Shown here piece after piece: positions 36,771-45,304 of a stretch of DNA of 64,000 nt (the stretch's first letter is position 1; every line of letters begins with the position of its first letter). The notes beneath the pieces were generated by a model that saw nothing but the letters and a program-made list of their open reading frames with translations, had not been told where the DNA came from and ran no database searches. Source of the stretch: Phycisphaerales bacterium (GTDB lineage: Bacteria; Planctomycetota; Phycisphaerae; Phycisphaerales; UBA1924); the NCBI GenBank assembly GCA_023382935.1, contig JAHDXL010000001.1, forward strand, positions 283,003 through 347,002, given 5' to 3'. The position numbers and the translations under genes were made by a program.

Positions 36771-36796
36771 GAGCCTCCCGCGAGAGCGGGAGGCTC
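36771..36796 (+). terminator. Hairpin after recA, likely terminator
   Basis: GAGCCTCCCGC and GCGGGAGGCTC form a perfect 11-bp stem around GAGA, 52 nt after the recA stop. The downstream GCTTCGTC lacks a T-tract, so termination may need Rho or may occur poorly. A second stem, GGCCGCCCG/CGGGCGGCC (36822-36830, 36841-36849), sits between the convergent genes. Confidence 0.55.
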
Positions 36797-36882
36797 GCTT
36801 CGTCATGGAATCGACACAACAGGCCGCCCGTCGCTCAGGGCGGGCGGCCCCGCCACGAGCACATCGTGCGATTCAAGGGATC

Positions 36883-37812
36883 TCAGCAGCCGGCCGAGAA
36901 CGACGCGAGGAACATCTGCACGTCGAAGAAGTCAAACGCGCCGTCGCCGTTGACATCGGCCTGATCGTCGCCCGAGGCAAACTGGTCGAGGAACAGAAGC
37001 GCGTCGAAGAAGTTCAGCACGCCGTCGTTGTTGACGTCGGGCGGACATGCGTCAATCGCGGGGTTGGTGAGGTTGACCATGGTTCCCGCTTCCACATAGA
37101 TGTCGTCGAGGTAGATCGGCCCGTCGTTGGGGTCGCTGGCCCCGCCCGATGTCTTGAGGTAGAACGTGACCAGGTCGCTGTTCGTGCCGGTGCGGAAGGC
37201 GAAGGTCGCGTGCCCGTCCGGCGCCGAAAGTGCATCAGAGGCCTCTGCGTCGCGCCCCACCCCCTCGTTGAGCCACAGGCGATAGGTGTTGGTGTACGTG
37301 TCGAGGATGCACCACAGGTTGTACCACCGGTCCGGCTCGAGTTGAGCCACTTCCTGATAGTGCCCGATGTCTTCGTCCCAGACGCGCAGGTTCAGATCGT
37401 CGGCGCCGTTGGCCATCCCGATCTCGTTGGCAAAGTCGCTGTACTCGTCCGGCGACGTGAACGGCGAAAGACCCAGTGAAAACGTCTGCTTGCGCGCCAC
37501 GCGCAGACGCATGAACGTCATGCGCTGCGTCAAGTCGGGCACGTTGATCCCTTCGCTGCCCAGTGACTTGCGCAGAATGGAAGAGTTTGAAGGCACCAGG
37601 AGCACCTGGTTGAACGGATCCGCCGGGTCCACGGCCGCGACGATCCCGGCACTCCAGGCCACCCACCCGTCCTGCCCGCTGATCGGCCCTGGCGTCTTGT
37701 CCTCAAAGTCATCGAAGAGTTGGAACTGTGCCACGGCCACGGGAGCGCCGATCAGCGCCAGGATCAGGCCGATCGCAGGGGCACGCCTGACACGAGTTGA
37801 AGTATGAACCAT
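36883..37812 (-). CDS. Secreted protein with GC-terminated dockerin-like tail
   Basis: The product is 309 residues. ATG 37812 has GAGGAG upstream. A signal peptide (APAIGLILALIGAPVAVAQ) follows a basic start. Residues about 30-240 form a beta-sandwich that resembles a concanavalin-type lectin domain (FQLFDDFEDKTPGPISGQDG, FKxRV-like strands, WYNLWCILDTYTNTYRLWL). The tail ACPPDVNNDGVLNFFDALLFL ... DVNGDGAFDFFDVQMFL and final SAGC are paired calcium-loop repeats ending in GC. It is probably displayed outside the cell. Function unknown. Confidence 0.83.
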   Translation of the reverse strand: MVHTSTRVRRAPAIGLILALIGAPVAVAQFQLFDDFEDKTPGPISGQDGWVAWSAGIVAAVDPADPFNQVLLVPSNSSILRKSLGSEGINVPDLTQRMTFMRLRVARKQTFSLGLSPFTSPDEYSDFANEIGMANGADDLNLRVWDEDIGHYQEVAQLEPDRWYNLWCILDTYTNTYRLWLNEGVGRDAEASDALSAPDGHATFAFRTGTNSDLVTFYLKTSGGASDPNDGPIYLDDIYVEAGTMVNLTNPAIDACPPDVNNDGVLNFFDALLFLDQFASGDDQADVNGDGAFDFFDVQMFLASFSAGC

Positions 37813-38198
37813 GTTGTTCTCCTCTTGTAGACCGAATCCCGTCGGCCCCGCGAGGCGAACCCCCGTCACGCGGGGTCGACACTTCGGCTATTCCGGAGCA
37901 AAATGTCTGCCATCGCTCCGGAGCCGTCGATACCCACCACAGGCCCGGAAACCGGCATCATCGTGTTCGCGTCAGCGTGGCGCTGGCGAAAACTGGCCAT
38001 CGCCGGCTTCCAGTGTCGTCAGTGTCCCCACGGGTGCACTGCCGCCCGAAGGTGCCGTGCCTCGGACCACCAGCGCGGACGAGTGCACAGCGGCCCCGAA
38101 GGTGGCAGGAAGGTGCCGAACCGCCGCCCAACTGGTGCGACGCCACATGGGCCTCGCCAGTTTCGTGACCCGGCGTCCGGCTTTGCGAAACCAGTCCT
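37813..38198. other. Gap with two tandem inverted repeats, no gene seen
   Basis: Downstream of clpP and upstream of the secreted-protein gene (both on the minus strand) lie two inverted repeats. One is CCCCGCG/CGCGGGG (37846-37852, 37869-37875). The other is TCCGGAGC/GCTCCGGA (37892-37899, 37915-37922). Neither has a T-tract. They would lie in the 5' leader of the downstream gene or help end clpP transcripts. The remaining 270 bp show no convincing coding frame. Confidence 0.4.
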
Positions 38199-38834
38199 CT
38201 ACTGGACCTTCGACCGTTTCGGCAGGCTCGTGAGCACGTCGTCCACCAGCCCGTACTCGCGCATCTCCTTGTCGTCCAACCACAGGTTGCGATCGCAGTC
38301 GGCGGCGATCTTCTCCACCGGCTGTCCGGACGCCTCGGCATAGATCTGGTACAGGCGATCGCGCAGGCGCAGCATCTCGCGGGCCTCGATCTCGATGTCC
38401 GTCGCCTGTCCTTCCAGCACTCCGCTCATCAGCGGCTGGTGCATCAGATTGCGGCTGTTCCGCAAAGCGAAACGCTTGCCCTTCTCACCCGCGGCCGCGA
38501 TCACCGAGCCCATGCTGGCCGCCTGCCCGATGATGTACGTGCATACCTTGGGCGAGATGTACTGCATCGTGTCCACAATCGCCAGGCCGGCCGTCACCGA
38601 CCCGCCCGGCGAGTTGACGTACAGGTGTACCTCCGACTCCGGATCTTCGTTCTGGAGGAACAGCAATTGGGCGACGACCAGATTGGCCATCTCGTCCATG
38701 ATCGGGCCGGTGACAAACACGATGCGGTCCTTGAGTAGTCGGCTGAAGATGTCGTAGGAGCGTTCGCCCCGTCCGGTCTGCTCGACGACGATGGGAACCA
38801 AGGTGTTGGCGCTGGGCATGTGGTGGTTGTTCAT
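38199..38834 (-). CDS. clpP: ATP-dependent Clp protease proteolytic subunit (second copy)
   Basis: The product is about 211 residues. The ClpP serine protease shows [14 protein letters not shown], the catalytic Ser in [14 protein letters not shown] and His in LMHQPLMSG, with the Asp near [10 protein letters not shown]. The tetradecamer degrades proteins delivered by ClpX, ClpA or ClpC. ATG 38834 has GGAG 6 nt upstream; a GTG at 38858 overlaps the previous clpP stop as GTGA and is an alternative start. It is the second of two adjacent clpP genes, which may form a mixed ClpP1P2 particle. Confidence 0.95.
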   Translation of the reverse strand: MNNHHMPSANTLVPIVVEQTGRGERSYDIFSRLLKDRIVFVTGPIMDEMANLVVAQLLFLQNEDPESEVHLYVNSPGGSVTAGLAIVDTMQYISPKVCTYIIGQAASMGSVIAAAGEKGKRFALRNSRNLMHQPLMSGVLEGQATDIEIEAREMLRLRDRLYQIYAEASGQPVEKIAADCDRNLWLDDKEMREYGLVDDVLTSLPKRSKVQ

Positions 38835-38854
38835 GGAGGTCTCCGTTGAGTTGT

Positions 38855-39448
38855 TCACGACACGCCCCCGACACCCTTGACCGGGGTGGAAAGTACCTCA
38901 TCGACGAGCCCGTATTGCTTGGCCTCGGTTGCAGTGAAGTACTTGTCGCGCTCCGAGTCCTTCCGGACCTGCTCGACGGGCTGTCCGGTGTGGGCCGCGA
39001 TGATCTCGGTGAGCAGGGTCTTACTCTTGATGATCTGCTCGGCCTGGAGTTTGATGTCCTCTGCCGGGCCGGTCACCCCGCCGTAGGGCTGGTGGATCAT
39101 CACCTTGGCGTGCGGGAGGATGAAGCGCCGTCCCTTGGTGCCCGCGGTGAGGAGCAGCGCCGCCCCGGAGTAGGCCCTTCCGATGCAGTAGGTCGCCACG
39201 TCGGAGGAGAGGAATCGCATGGTGTCGTAGATGGCCAGGGTGTCATCGACCACGCCCCCCGGCGAGTTGATGTACAGGCTGATCTCCTGGGATCGCCGTT
39301 GGTTTTCGAGATAGAGCATCTGCATCATGACGCGGGCGGCCGAGGCGTAGTTGATTTCCCCGATCAAGAAGACGATGCGGTTTTCGAGCAGCAACTCGTC
39401 GATCGTCATCTCGCGCGTTCGCTGGTAGGTCACGTTGGCGGCTGGCAT
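38855..39448 (-). CDS. clpP: ATP-dependent Clp protease proteolytic subunit (first copy)
   Basis: The product is 197 residues, with [14 protein letters not shown], Ser in [14 protein letters not shown] and His in VMIHQPYGG. The catalytic serine is kept, but its surround (AYSGAA) differs from the usual AASMGA, so this subunit has diverged from its downstream paralogue. The start is ATG 39448 after GCGAGGA; the frame is open far upstream but family similarity begins here. The upstream gap to the divergent phosphoesterase gene holds the promoters for both directions. Confidence 0.93.
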   Translation of the reverse strand: MPAANVTYQRTREMTIDELLLENRIVFLIGEINYASAARVMMQMLYLENQRRSQEISLYINSPGGVVDDTLAIYDTMRFLSSDVATYCIGRAYSGAALLLTAGTKGRRFILPHAKVMIHQPYGGVTGPAEDIKLQAEQIIKSKTLLTEIIAAHTGQPVEQVRKDSERDKYFTATEAKQYGLVDEVLSTPVKGVGGVS

Positions 39449-39625
39449 TGGGTTCCTCGCGGGGGTCGCCCGGTATCGGTTCGGGGTTGGGGGACCTGGG
39501 GTGCTCAAGAGGCCGGGCACACGCCGGCTCTGCCCCATCGGCCAGAGGTCGATGGCCGCATGATAGCGCCCCCCTGCGTGAGCCTGACGCGCAGGTCTCG
39601 CTTGCCCCGGTTGAGGGCCCACTCG

Positions 39626-39654
39626 TTGCCCAGTTCTCCGTGAAGCGATAGCAT
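39626..39654 (+). promoter_or_regulatory. Possible promoter of the phosphoesterase-yidC-mnmE block
   Basis: TTGCCC (39626-39631) and TAGCAT (39649-39654) are spaced by 17 bp, about 65 bp before the TTG start at 39723. Confidence 0.35.
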
Positions 39655-39722
39655 GGATGATTTTCGGACGGGCGAGCAGGCCGGGGGCTGCGCGAGCCTG
39701 ACCCTGAAGGGAGTGCGCTGCC

Positions 39723-40502
39723 TTGCCCACCGCCGTCATCAGTGACATCCACGGCAACGCCGAAGCCCTGAAGCGCGTCCTCGACGATATCCACAAATCA
39801 GGCATCCAGAGGATCATCAACCTCGGCGATGTCGTTGGGTACGGTCCGGACCCACTGGAAGTGGTTGATCTGGTCCGCGAACACTGCGAGTGGACTCTCA
39901 TGGGCAACCACGACTTCGGGGTGCTCTACGAGCCCACCAACTTCAACCCGGTCGCCGAGTCCAGCGCCTTCTGGACCAGGCGCCAGTTCGACGCCGAGCA
40001 GGACCACGACCTTCGCGCGGCCCGCTACGACTTCCTCGGGCGCCTGCGGGTGCGTGTGGTGGAGGCGCTTCCCGAGTCCGACGTTCCCGTGCTGGCCGTC
40101 CACGCCTCGCCCCGACGCCCGATCAACGAATACATATTCCCCGACGACGCCGCCGACGCCCCGGACAAGTTGGAGTCCATCTTCGAGCGAGTTGAGCGGG
40201 TGGCGCTGGTGGGGCACACCCACGTTCCCGGCGTCTTCACCGACGAACCGGACTTCTACCCCCCGGACGAACTGGGCGACTCACGCTGCTACTTCTTCAC
40301 GCCCGACGAGAAGGTCGTCATCAATGTCGGCTCGGTCGGGCAGCCGCGCGATTCCGACCCCAGGGCCAGTTACGCCGTGCTCCATCCGGACCGCGTCGAG
40401 TTCCGCCGGGTCGAATACGACATCAAGGTCACGGCCAACAAGATCAAGTCCATCCCGGACTTGCACGACTGGCTGGGAGACCGGCTCTTCGAAGGACGCT
40501 AA
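39723..40502 (+). CDS. Metallophosphoesterase, calcineurin-like
   Basis: The product is 259 residues. The metal-binding motifs occur in order: DIHGN (residue 8), GDVVGYGPDP, GNHD, H in AVHASPRRP and GHTH. It ends with NVGSVGQPRDSDPRASY, typical of YfcE/MJ0936-like phosphodiesterases. There is no signal peptide, so it is cytoplasmic. The start is TTG 39723, placed by GAAGGGA upstream and by the family start (TAVISDIHGN). The substrate is unknown. Confidence 0.88.
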   Translation: MPTAVISDIHGNAEALKRVLDDIHKSGIQRIINLGDVVGYGPDPLEVVDLVREHCEWTLMGNHDFGVLYEPTNFNPVAESSAFWTRRQFDAEQDHDLRAARYDFLGRLRVRVVEALPESDVPVLAVHASPRRPINEYIFPDDAADAPDKLESIFERVERVALVGHTHVPGVFTDEPDFYPPDELGDSRCYFFTPDEKVVINVGSVGQPRDSDPRASYAVLHPDRVEFRRVEYDIKVTANKIKSIPDLHDWLGDRLFEGR

Positions 40503-40591
40503 CCCGAATCCGTCCGCAAGGCATTCGCCCGCGTTGCCAAAGAGTGTCTATCGTTGTCCCCGGCGCTTCCCCGTCGGAGCAGAACGCTCTC

Positions 40592-42829
40592 ATGGCCAAG
40601 CAGAAAAGCACACTCCGCCTCATCGTACCTCTGGTTATCCTTCTCGCGGGAGTCGGAGTGGCGATCCTGGTCGCCCAGACCGGGGGCAAGCCGCGGTCAA
40701 GCCAACCCCAGCCGACGCCCGACGCGGTGGCAGACCAGACCACGCAGGCCCAGCCTCGTCCGGCCGAACAGCCCGGGGAGAAGCCCGCGCCGGTCGAACC
40801 TGAAACCCGGGTCGTTCCCATCGAGGGTTTGCACGCGCGGGTGGCTCCCGGACCGGTCGACCTGGGCACGCTCGGCAGTGTCCAGCAGGATTCGGGCTAC
40901 GAGGTGCGGGCGGTCATTTCACCGCTCGGCGCCGGCCTCGAGTCCCTGGAACTGACGGGACATTTCGAGGATCTCGATCGCCTCCAGCACGTCATGCTTC
41001 AGAAGACCCAACCGCTGCGCCTCGGACAGGCCGAAGCCACGGCCGTGCCGTTTGCACTCACCGCCCTGGTGGTCAACGGCACGCGCGTGGACCTGACCAG
41101 CGGGCCGGCGGGCGAACCGGTGTGGACTCGCCGCGCCGGAGGCGGACCGGGTGAACTCGAGGCCACCATCCTCGACGCGGAAGGCCGCGAGATCGTGCGC
41201 ATCGAGCGCACGCTGCGCGTACAGCCGCGCTCGCACATGGTGGAGATCGTTCAGCGGGCCGTGAACCTGACCGGCGAGCCGCTGAGCATCCGCTGGGTGC
41301 ACACCGGACCGGTGAGTTTCGAGTCCAGCGGCGGCGGCTATGGCGGCGACAAGCGGCGCCTGCGCTTCGGATACTGGCTGAACCCAAAGGCCCAGGCCAA
41401 TGACCCGGCCGTGCTCTCCTACGAGTTCACCGAGCCGCTGCCCAGCGTGGTCGGCGTGCATCGCGCCCCCAACGGGCTCTACACCGCCACGGTGTCTGAG
41501 GAAGTCTGGCCAAACCCGGTGAGCACCAAGCGCGGGCTGCGCCTGGTGTGGATGGGCATCACCGGGCGCTACTTCGGCGTGGCGCTGCATCCGCTTGTCG
41601 ATGCCTCGACGACGGACAAGACGCTCAACGCCGAGCGCGTGCTGCGCATCGCGGGGGTGGACCCGGCCACGCCGATCAACGCGGACCGCAATGACATCCT
41701 GAAAGGCGCGGTGGTGCTGGGCTTGCTGGAGAGCCGGGCCGTGAGTGTTCCGGCGGGCGGCTCTGCTTCATTTGACCTGGGCGCCTATGCCGGGCCGCTG
41801 TCGCGCAGCGCCATCAACGAAGAGCCGATGGCCAAGAGCCTCGGGCTCGACGGGCTGGTGCTGTACAACTTCGGGGGAATGTGCGCGTGGTGCACCTTCC
41901 AGCCGCTGGCGCGCCTGCTGCTGGCGGTGCTGCGTTCGGTGGATTCGTTCACGGGTGACTGGGGCATCTCGATCATCATCCTGGTGATCATCGTGCGGAC
42001 GATCCTGCACCCGGTGAACCGTTGGAGCCAGATCCGTGTCCAGCGATTCGGGGCACAGATGCAGGGCATCGCTCCGAAGATGCAGAAGATCAAGGAGAAG
42101 TTCAAGGACGACCCGAAACGCCAGCAGCAGGAGACGACCAAACTTTGGAAGGAAGAGGGCATCAACCCGGCCGGCATGCTGGGCTGCCTGCCCATGTTCC
42201 TCCAGAGCCCGATCTGGATCGCGCTGTACGCGACGCTCTACTTCGCCGTCGAATTGCGTCACCAGCCGGCCTTTTACGGGGTGTTCCAGAAGATCAACGG
42301 GTGGCCTTTCCTGGCCGACCTGTCGCAGTCGGACAACGCCATTCCGCTGGGTCACACCGTCAACCTGTGGCTCGTGTCGTTCAGCGCGATCAACCTGCTG
42401 CCGATCCTGCTGGGGCTGGTGTTCTACTTCCACCAGAAGTACCTGACGCCCCCCACCACCGCGACGCTGACGCCCGAGCAGGAATCGACGCAGAAGATGG
42501 TGAAGATCATGACCGTGGTGATGTTCCCGGTGCTCATGTACGCCGCGCCCTCGGGCCTGTCGCTCTACTTCATCACCAACTCGGTGCTGGCAATCGGCGA
42601 AAACAAGTGGATCCGGCATCACATGAACAAGCATGGGCTGCTCGATCCGGACAAGATTCGCGAGCAGGCCAGGGCCCGGCGCCAGGGCGGCTTCCTCGCA
42701 CGACTCCAGCAACTCGCCCAGCAGCAGCAGGCGGGTCAGCAGGCCAGCAACCGCATGATGCGCCGGGTCAAGAATGTCGCGCCGGACAAGCCGGACCGCG
42801 GCGAGCCGAAGTTCAAGAAGCGGAAGTAA
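40592..42829 (+). CDS. yidC: Membrane protein insertase YidC
   Basis: The product is about 745 residues. After an N-terminal membrane helix (LIVPLVILLAGVGVAILVA) and a Pro/Gln-rich linker comes a large periplasmic beta-supersandwich domain (about 90-430). The conserved insertase core follows (about 440-700), with WGISIIILVIIVRTILHPV, the cytoplasmic coil KMQKIKEKFKDDPKRQQQE, GINPAGMLGCLPMFLQSPIW and the final TM pair. YidC inserts inner-membrane proteins alone or with SecYEG. In most bacteria rpmH-rnpA precede it; here a phosphoesterase does, and mnmE follows by 3 bp, keeping part of the ancestral order. GTG 40544 is an alternative start. Confidence 0.95.
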   Translation: MAKQKSTLRLIVPLVILLAGVGVAILVAQTGGKPRSSQPQPTPDAVADQTTQAQPRPAEQPGEKPAPVEPETRVVPIEGLHARVAPGPVDLGTLGSVQQDSGYEVRAVISPLGAGLESLELTGHFEDLDRLQHVMLQKTQPLRLGQAEATAVPFALTALVVNGTRVDLTSGPAGEPVWTRRAGGGPGELEATILDAEGREIVRIERTLRVQPRSHMVEIVQRAVNLTGEPLSIRWVHTGPVSFESSGGGYGGDKRRLRFGYWLNPKAQANDPAVLSYEFTEPLPSVVGVHRAPNGLYTATVSEEVWPNPVSTKRGLRLVWMGITGRYFGVALHPLVDASTTDKTLNAERVLRIAGVDPATPINADRNDILKGAVVLGLLESRAVSVPAGGSASFDLGAYAGPLSRSAINEEPMAKSLGLDGLVLYNFGGMCAWCTFQPLARLLLAVLRSVDSFTGDWGISIIILVIIVRTILHPVNRWSQIRVQRFGAQMQGIAPKMQKIKEKFKDDPKRQQQETTKLWKEEGINPAGMLGCLPMFLQSPIWIALYATLYFAVELRHQPAFYGVFQKINGWPFLADLSQSDNAIPLGHTVNLWLVSFSAINLLPILLGLVFYFHQKYLTPPTTATLTPEQESTQKMVKIMTVVMFPVLMYAAPSGLSLYFITNSVLAIGENKWIRHHMNKHGLLDPDKIREQARARRQGGFLARLQQLAQQQQAGQQASNRMMRRVKNVAPDKPDRGEPKFKKRK

Positions 42830-42832
42830 GCC

Positions 42833-44254
42833 ATGACCCTCGGCGACACCATCGTCGCCCGCGCCAGTGCGCCCGGCGCCGGACGCCGGGCGATCGTGCG
42901 CGTATCGGGCTCCCACTGCGTCGATGCCTTGCGAGCAGTGGGCATCGACGAGGACTCGCAACGGGCCGCCCGCCCCGCGATGTGTGCCGTCCCGGTGTTC
43001 GCTGACGCGGTGCATCGAGCGGCTTCGACCAGTTTCCCGATCGCAGTGCCTGCGTCGCGTCAACAACATCGCCCTCAGCACGAGTCGAGGACGCGACTGC
43101 CCGTGCTTCTTCTCACCTTCGAGCAGGGCCGCTCGTATACCGGCGAATCCAGCGCCGAGTTGCACCTGCCCAACTGCCGCCCGCTGATCGAGCGATTGAT
43201 CGATTGCATGTGTGCTTTGCCGGGCGTCCGCCGTGCCGAGCCGGGCGAGTTCACGGCCCGGGCGTACCTGGCCGGTCGCCTCACTCTTGCGCAGGCCGAG
43301 GGAGTGGCCGCCAAGATCAGCGCCGAGTCGGAGCGGCAACTCGAGGCCGCCGACCGCCTGCTGGCCGGTCGCGCCGGCGACGACTACCGCGCCTGGTCCG
43401 ACGAAATTGCGTCGCTGCTGGCCCTGGTCGAGGCCGGCATTGACTTCGTCGATCAGGAGGACGTCACGCCCATCCATCCGGCCGTCCTACACGCGAGACT
43501 GGAATCTCTCATCGCTTCAATCGAGCCGCTGCTCGGTTCGTCGCCCGCACCCGACTGGGGCGCTGCCCGGCCCCTGGTCGTCCTGACAGGTCCGCCCAAC
43601 GCGGGCAAGTCCACGCTTTTCAACGCCCTGCTCGGGCGCACGCGAGCCGTCACGTCACCCATCTCCGGCACGACGCGCGATGCGATCATTGAGCCGCTCA
43701 ACCTGCACGACGTCGCGGGCCCCAGCGTCGATCTGGCCGACCTGCCCGGGCTTGATGCTTCACCGGCAGGTTCGCTTGAACATGCGATGCGTCAGCGTGC
43801 CCTGGACGTGATCGCCCGTGCCGACGTGGTGATCGCCTGCGACCCGTCCGGACGTTTTGACCATCCGTCCGCCGCAGACACTCCGACCCTGCGCGTCCGC
43901 ACCAAGGCCGATGAGCACCTGCCTGCTCCCGAGGCCGGGGTATCCGTCTGCGCCCTCGACGGCTGGCACCTGCCCAGTTTGCGCCGCGCCATCGCTGAAC
44001 AGTGCGCCAGTGTGCGACGCGACGATGACGCCCTGCTCATTCCGCGCCACCGACAGGTCGTGGTTGAATCCCTGGCCTGCCTGCGTGAGGCGTCCACACT
44101 CGCCCGTGCGCAGCCAGAAGGCGGCCTGCGCGAGGCTGAGTTCATCTCCCTGCGATTGCGCGAAGCCCTGGACCGGCTCGGGGAACTGGCCGGCGCCATC
44201 ACCCCCGATGCCATCATCGGACGCATCTTCGCTACCTTCTGCATCGGCAAGTAA
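42833..44254 (+). CDS. mnmE: tRNA modification GTPase MnmE
   Basis: The product is 473 residues. The N-terminal tetrahydrofolate-binding domain starts [22 protein letters not shown] and includes [21 protein letters not shown]. The inserted G domain has G1 GPPNAGKST and G2 ISGTTRD. G3 reads DLPGLD instead of DTAGxR and G4 reads TKAD instead of NKxD. The C-terminal FCIGK carries the conserved Cys. With MnmG it makes 5-substituted wobble uridines in tRNA. The altered G3/G4 loops suggest changed GTP hydrolysis. It is tightly coupled to yidC. Confidence 0.92.
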   Translation: MTLGDTIVARASAPGAGRRAIVRVSGSHCVDALRAVGIDEDSQRAARPAMCAVPVFADAVHRAASTSFPIAVPASRQQHRPQHESRTRLPVLLLTFEQGRSYTGESSAELHLPNCRPLIERLIDCMCALPGVRRAEPGEFTARAYLAGRLTLAQAEGVAAKISAESERQLEAADRLLAGRAGDDYRAWSDEIASLLALVEAGIDFVDQEDVTPIHPAVLHARLESLIASIEPLLGSSPAPDWGAARPLVVLTGPPNAGKSTLFNALLGRTRAVTSPISGTTRDAIIEPLNLHDVAGPSVDLADLPGLDASPAGSLEHAMRQRALDVIARADVVIACDPSGRFDHPSAADTPTLRVRTKADEHLPAPEAGVSVCALDGWHLPSLRRAIAEQCASVRRDDDALLIPRHRQVVVESLACLREASTLARAQPEGGLREAEFISLRLREALDRLGELAGAITPDAIIGRIFATFCIGK

Positions 44255-44303
44255 GTGCCCACTTCACTGGAGTGAGCCGGGCCCGGTGCGGTAGACTGAA
44301 GTC

Positions 44304-44606
44304 ATGAGCGAATCCAGGGTCATGGACAAGCCGACCACCTCCTCTTCAACCGCGCCGCCAAAACTTGATCGCCTGCCGCCCTTCCATCTCATCCTGCACA
44401 ATGATGACGTGAACGACATGGGGCACGTGGTCGATGCGCTGACGAGCGTCACGCCGGTACGCGAGAGCGACGCGCGGAAGATCATGATCACGGCCCACTT
44501 CCGCGGGCGTGCCATCGTCATGACCACCCACCGCGAACGAGCCGAACTTTATCGTGACCGTCTGCGCAGCAAGTTCCTGATCGCGACGGTTGAACCGGCC
44601 GAGTGA
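44304..44606 (+). CDS. clpS: ClpS-like Clp protease adaptor
   Basis: The product is 100 residues. After a disordered Ser/Pro-rich start, the domain reads FHLILHNDDVNDMGHVV (binding-site NDD element) and later HFRGRAIVMTTHRERAELYRDRL. This matches ClpS, which hands N-degron substrates to ClpA or ClpC. In most bacteria it adjoins clpA; here it follows mnmE, a few kb from the two clpP genes. Divergent residues leave some doubt about N-end binding. Confidence 0.85.
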   Translation: MSESRVMDKPTTSSSTAPPKLDRLPPFHLILHNDDVNDMGHVVDALTSVTPVRESDARKIMITAHFRGRAIVMTTHRERAELYRDRLRSKFLIATVEPAE

Positions 44607-44792
44607 GCGTCGAGCCAGCCGGCCCGATTTTCTGCGGTTTCTCGCCGTCGCGACCGGCGCAGGCACTCCAGCCTGCATCGGGCGTTCAGGTTCCGGCCAT
44701 CGATCTGCCAGTTCCATGCCTTCGTCAACGCTTCCGGAAGCGGGGCCGATGCATTCGCCGGGCAGGGGTTGCCCCTTGGGAAAGGATTCGCC

Positions 44793-45275
44793 ATGTCCGT
44801 TCGCCTCGGCGAGGTCCTCGTCGCTCGTGGATTGCTCAGCGAAGCGCAGAGGGCCCGGATCCTCGAAGCACAGGAGACCTCCGGGCGTCCATTCGGTGTG
44901 CTGGCCGAACAGATGTTCAACGTCAGCCCGCGCGATGTCGAGCAGGCCTGGGCCGAACAGTTTGCTCTCGAGGCCGAGCGGGTCGATCCAGCCGCCACGA
45001 CCCCCTTTCCCGAGGCCCTGGCCAGCATCGAGCGTCGCCAGGCCTGGCAGTTCCGCGTCCTGCCGATGCGTTTCGAACGGGGCGAACTGCTGATCGCCAC
45101 CGACGTAGTGTCGCTGCCGCGCGCCATGCGCTTTGCAGGCTGGCGCGTGGCCGCCCCGTGCCGATTCCTGATCGCCGAGCCCGACGCGCTTTCCGCCGCG
45201 CTGCAGGCGTTCTACCCCATGCCGGGGTTCAAGCCCAGCGAACTGGCGGCCCTGCTCAAGCAGGCGGCGAACTGA
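44793..45275 (+). CDS. Stand-alone MshEN/GspE N-terminal-like domain protein
   Basis: The product is about 160 residues. RLGEVLVARGLLSEAQRARILEAQ is the helical start of the type II secretion/pilus ATPase N-terminal domain (MshEN). It is followed by the ADLLPLRF-like strand set QFRVLPMRFERGELLIATDV and a closing AALQAFYP. MshEN domains can bind cyclic di-GMP. No ATPase domain follows, so this is a free copy. Its partner is unknown. A GGDEF protein is encoded 9.5 kb away. ATG 44793 has AAAGGA upstream. Confidence 0.75.
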   Translation: MSVRLGEVLVARGLLSEAQRARILEAQETSGRPFGVLAEQMFNVSPRDVEQAWAEQFALEAERVDPAATTPFPEALASIERRQAWQFRVLPMRFERGELLIATDVVSLPRAMRFAGWRVAAPCRFLIAEPDALSAALQAFYPMPGFKPSELAALLKQAAN

Positions 45276-45304
45276 TCGGGCGCAGCGGCGATACAGTTCG
45301 GGCC

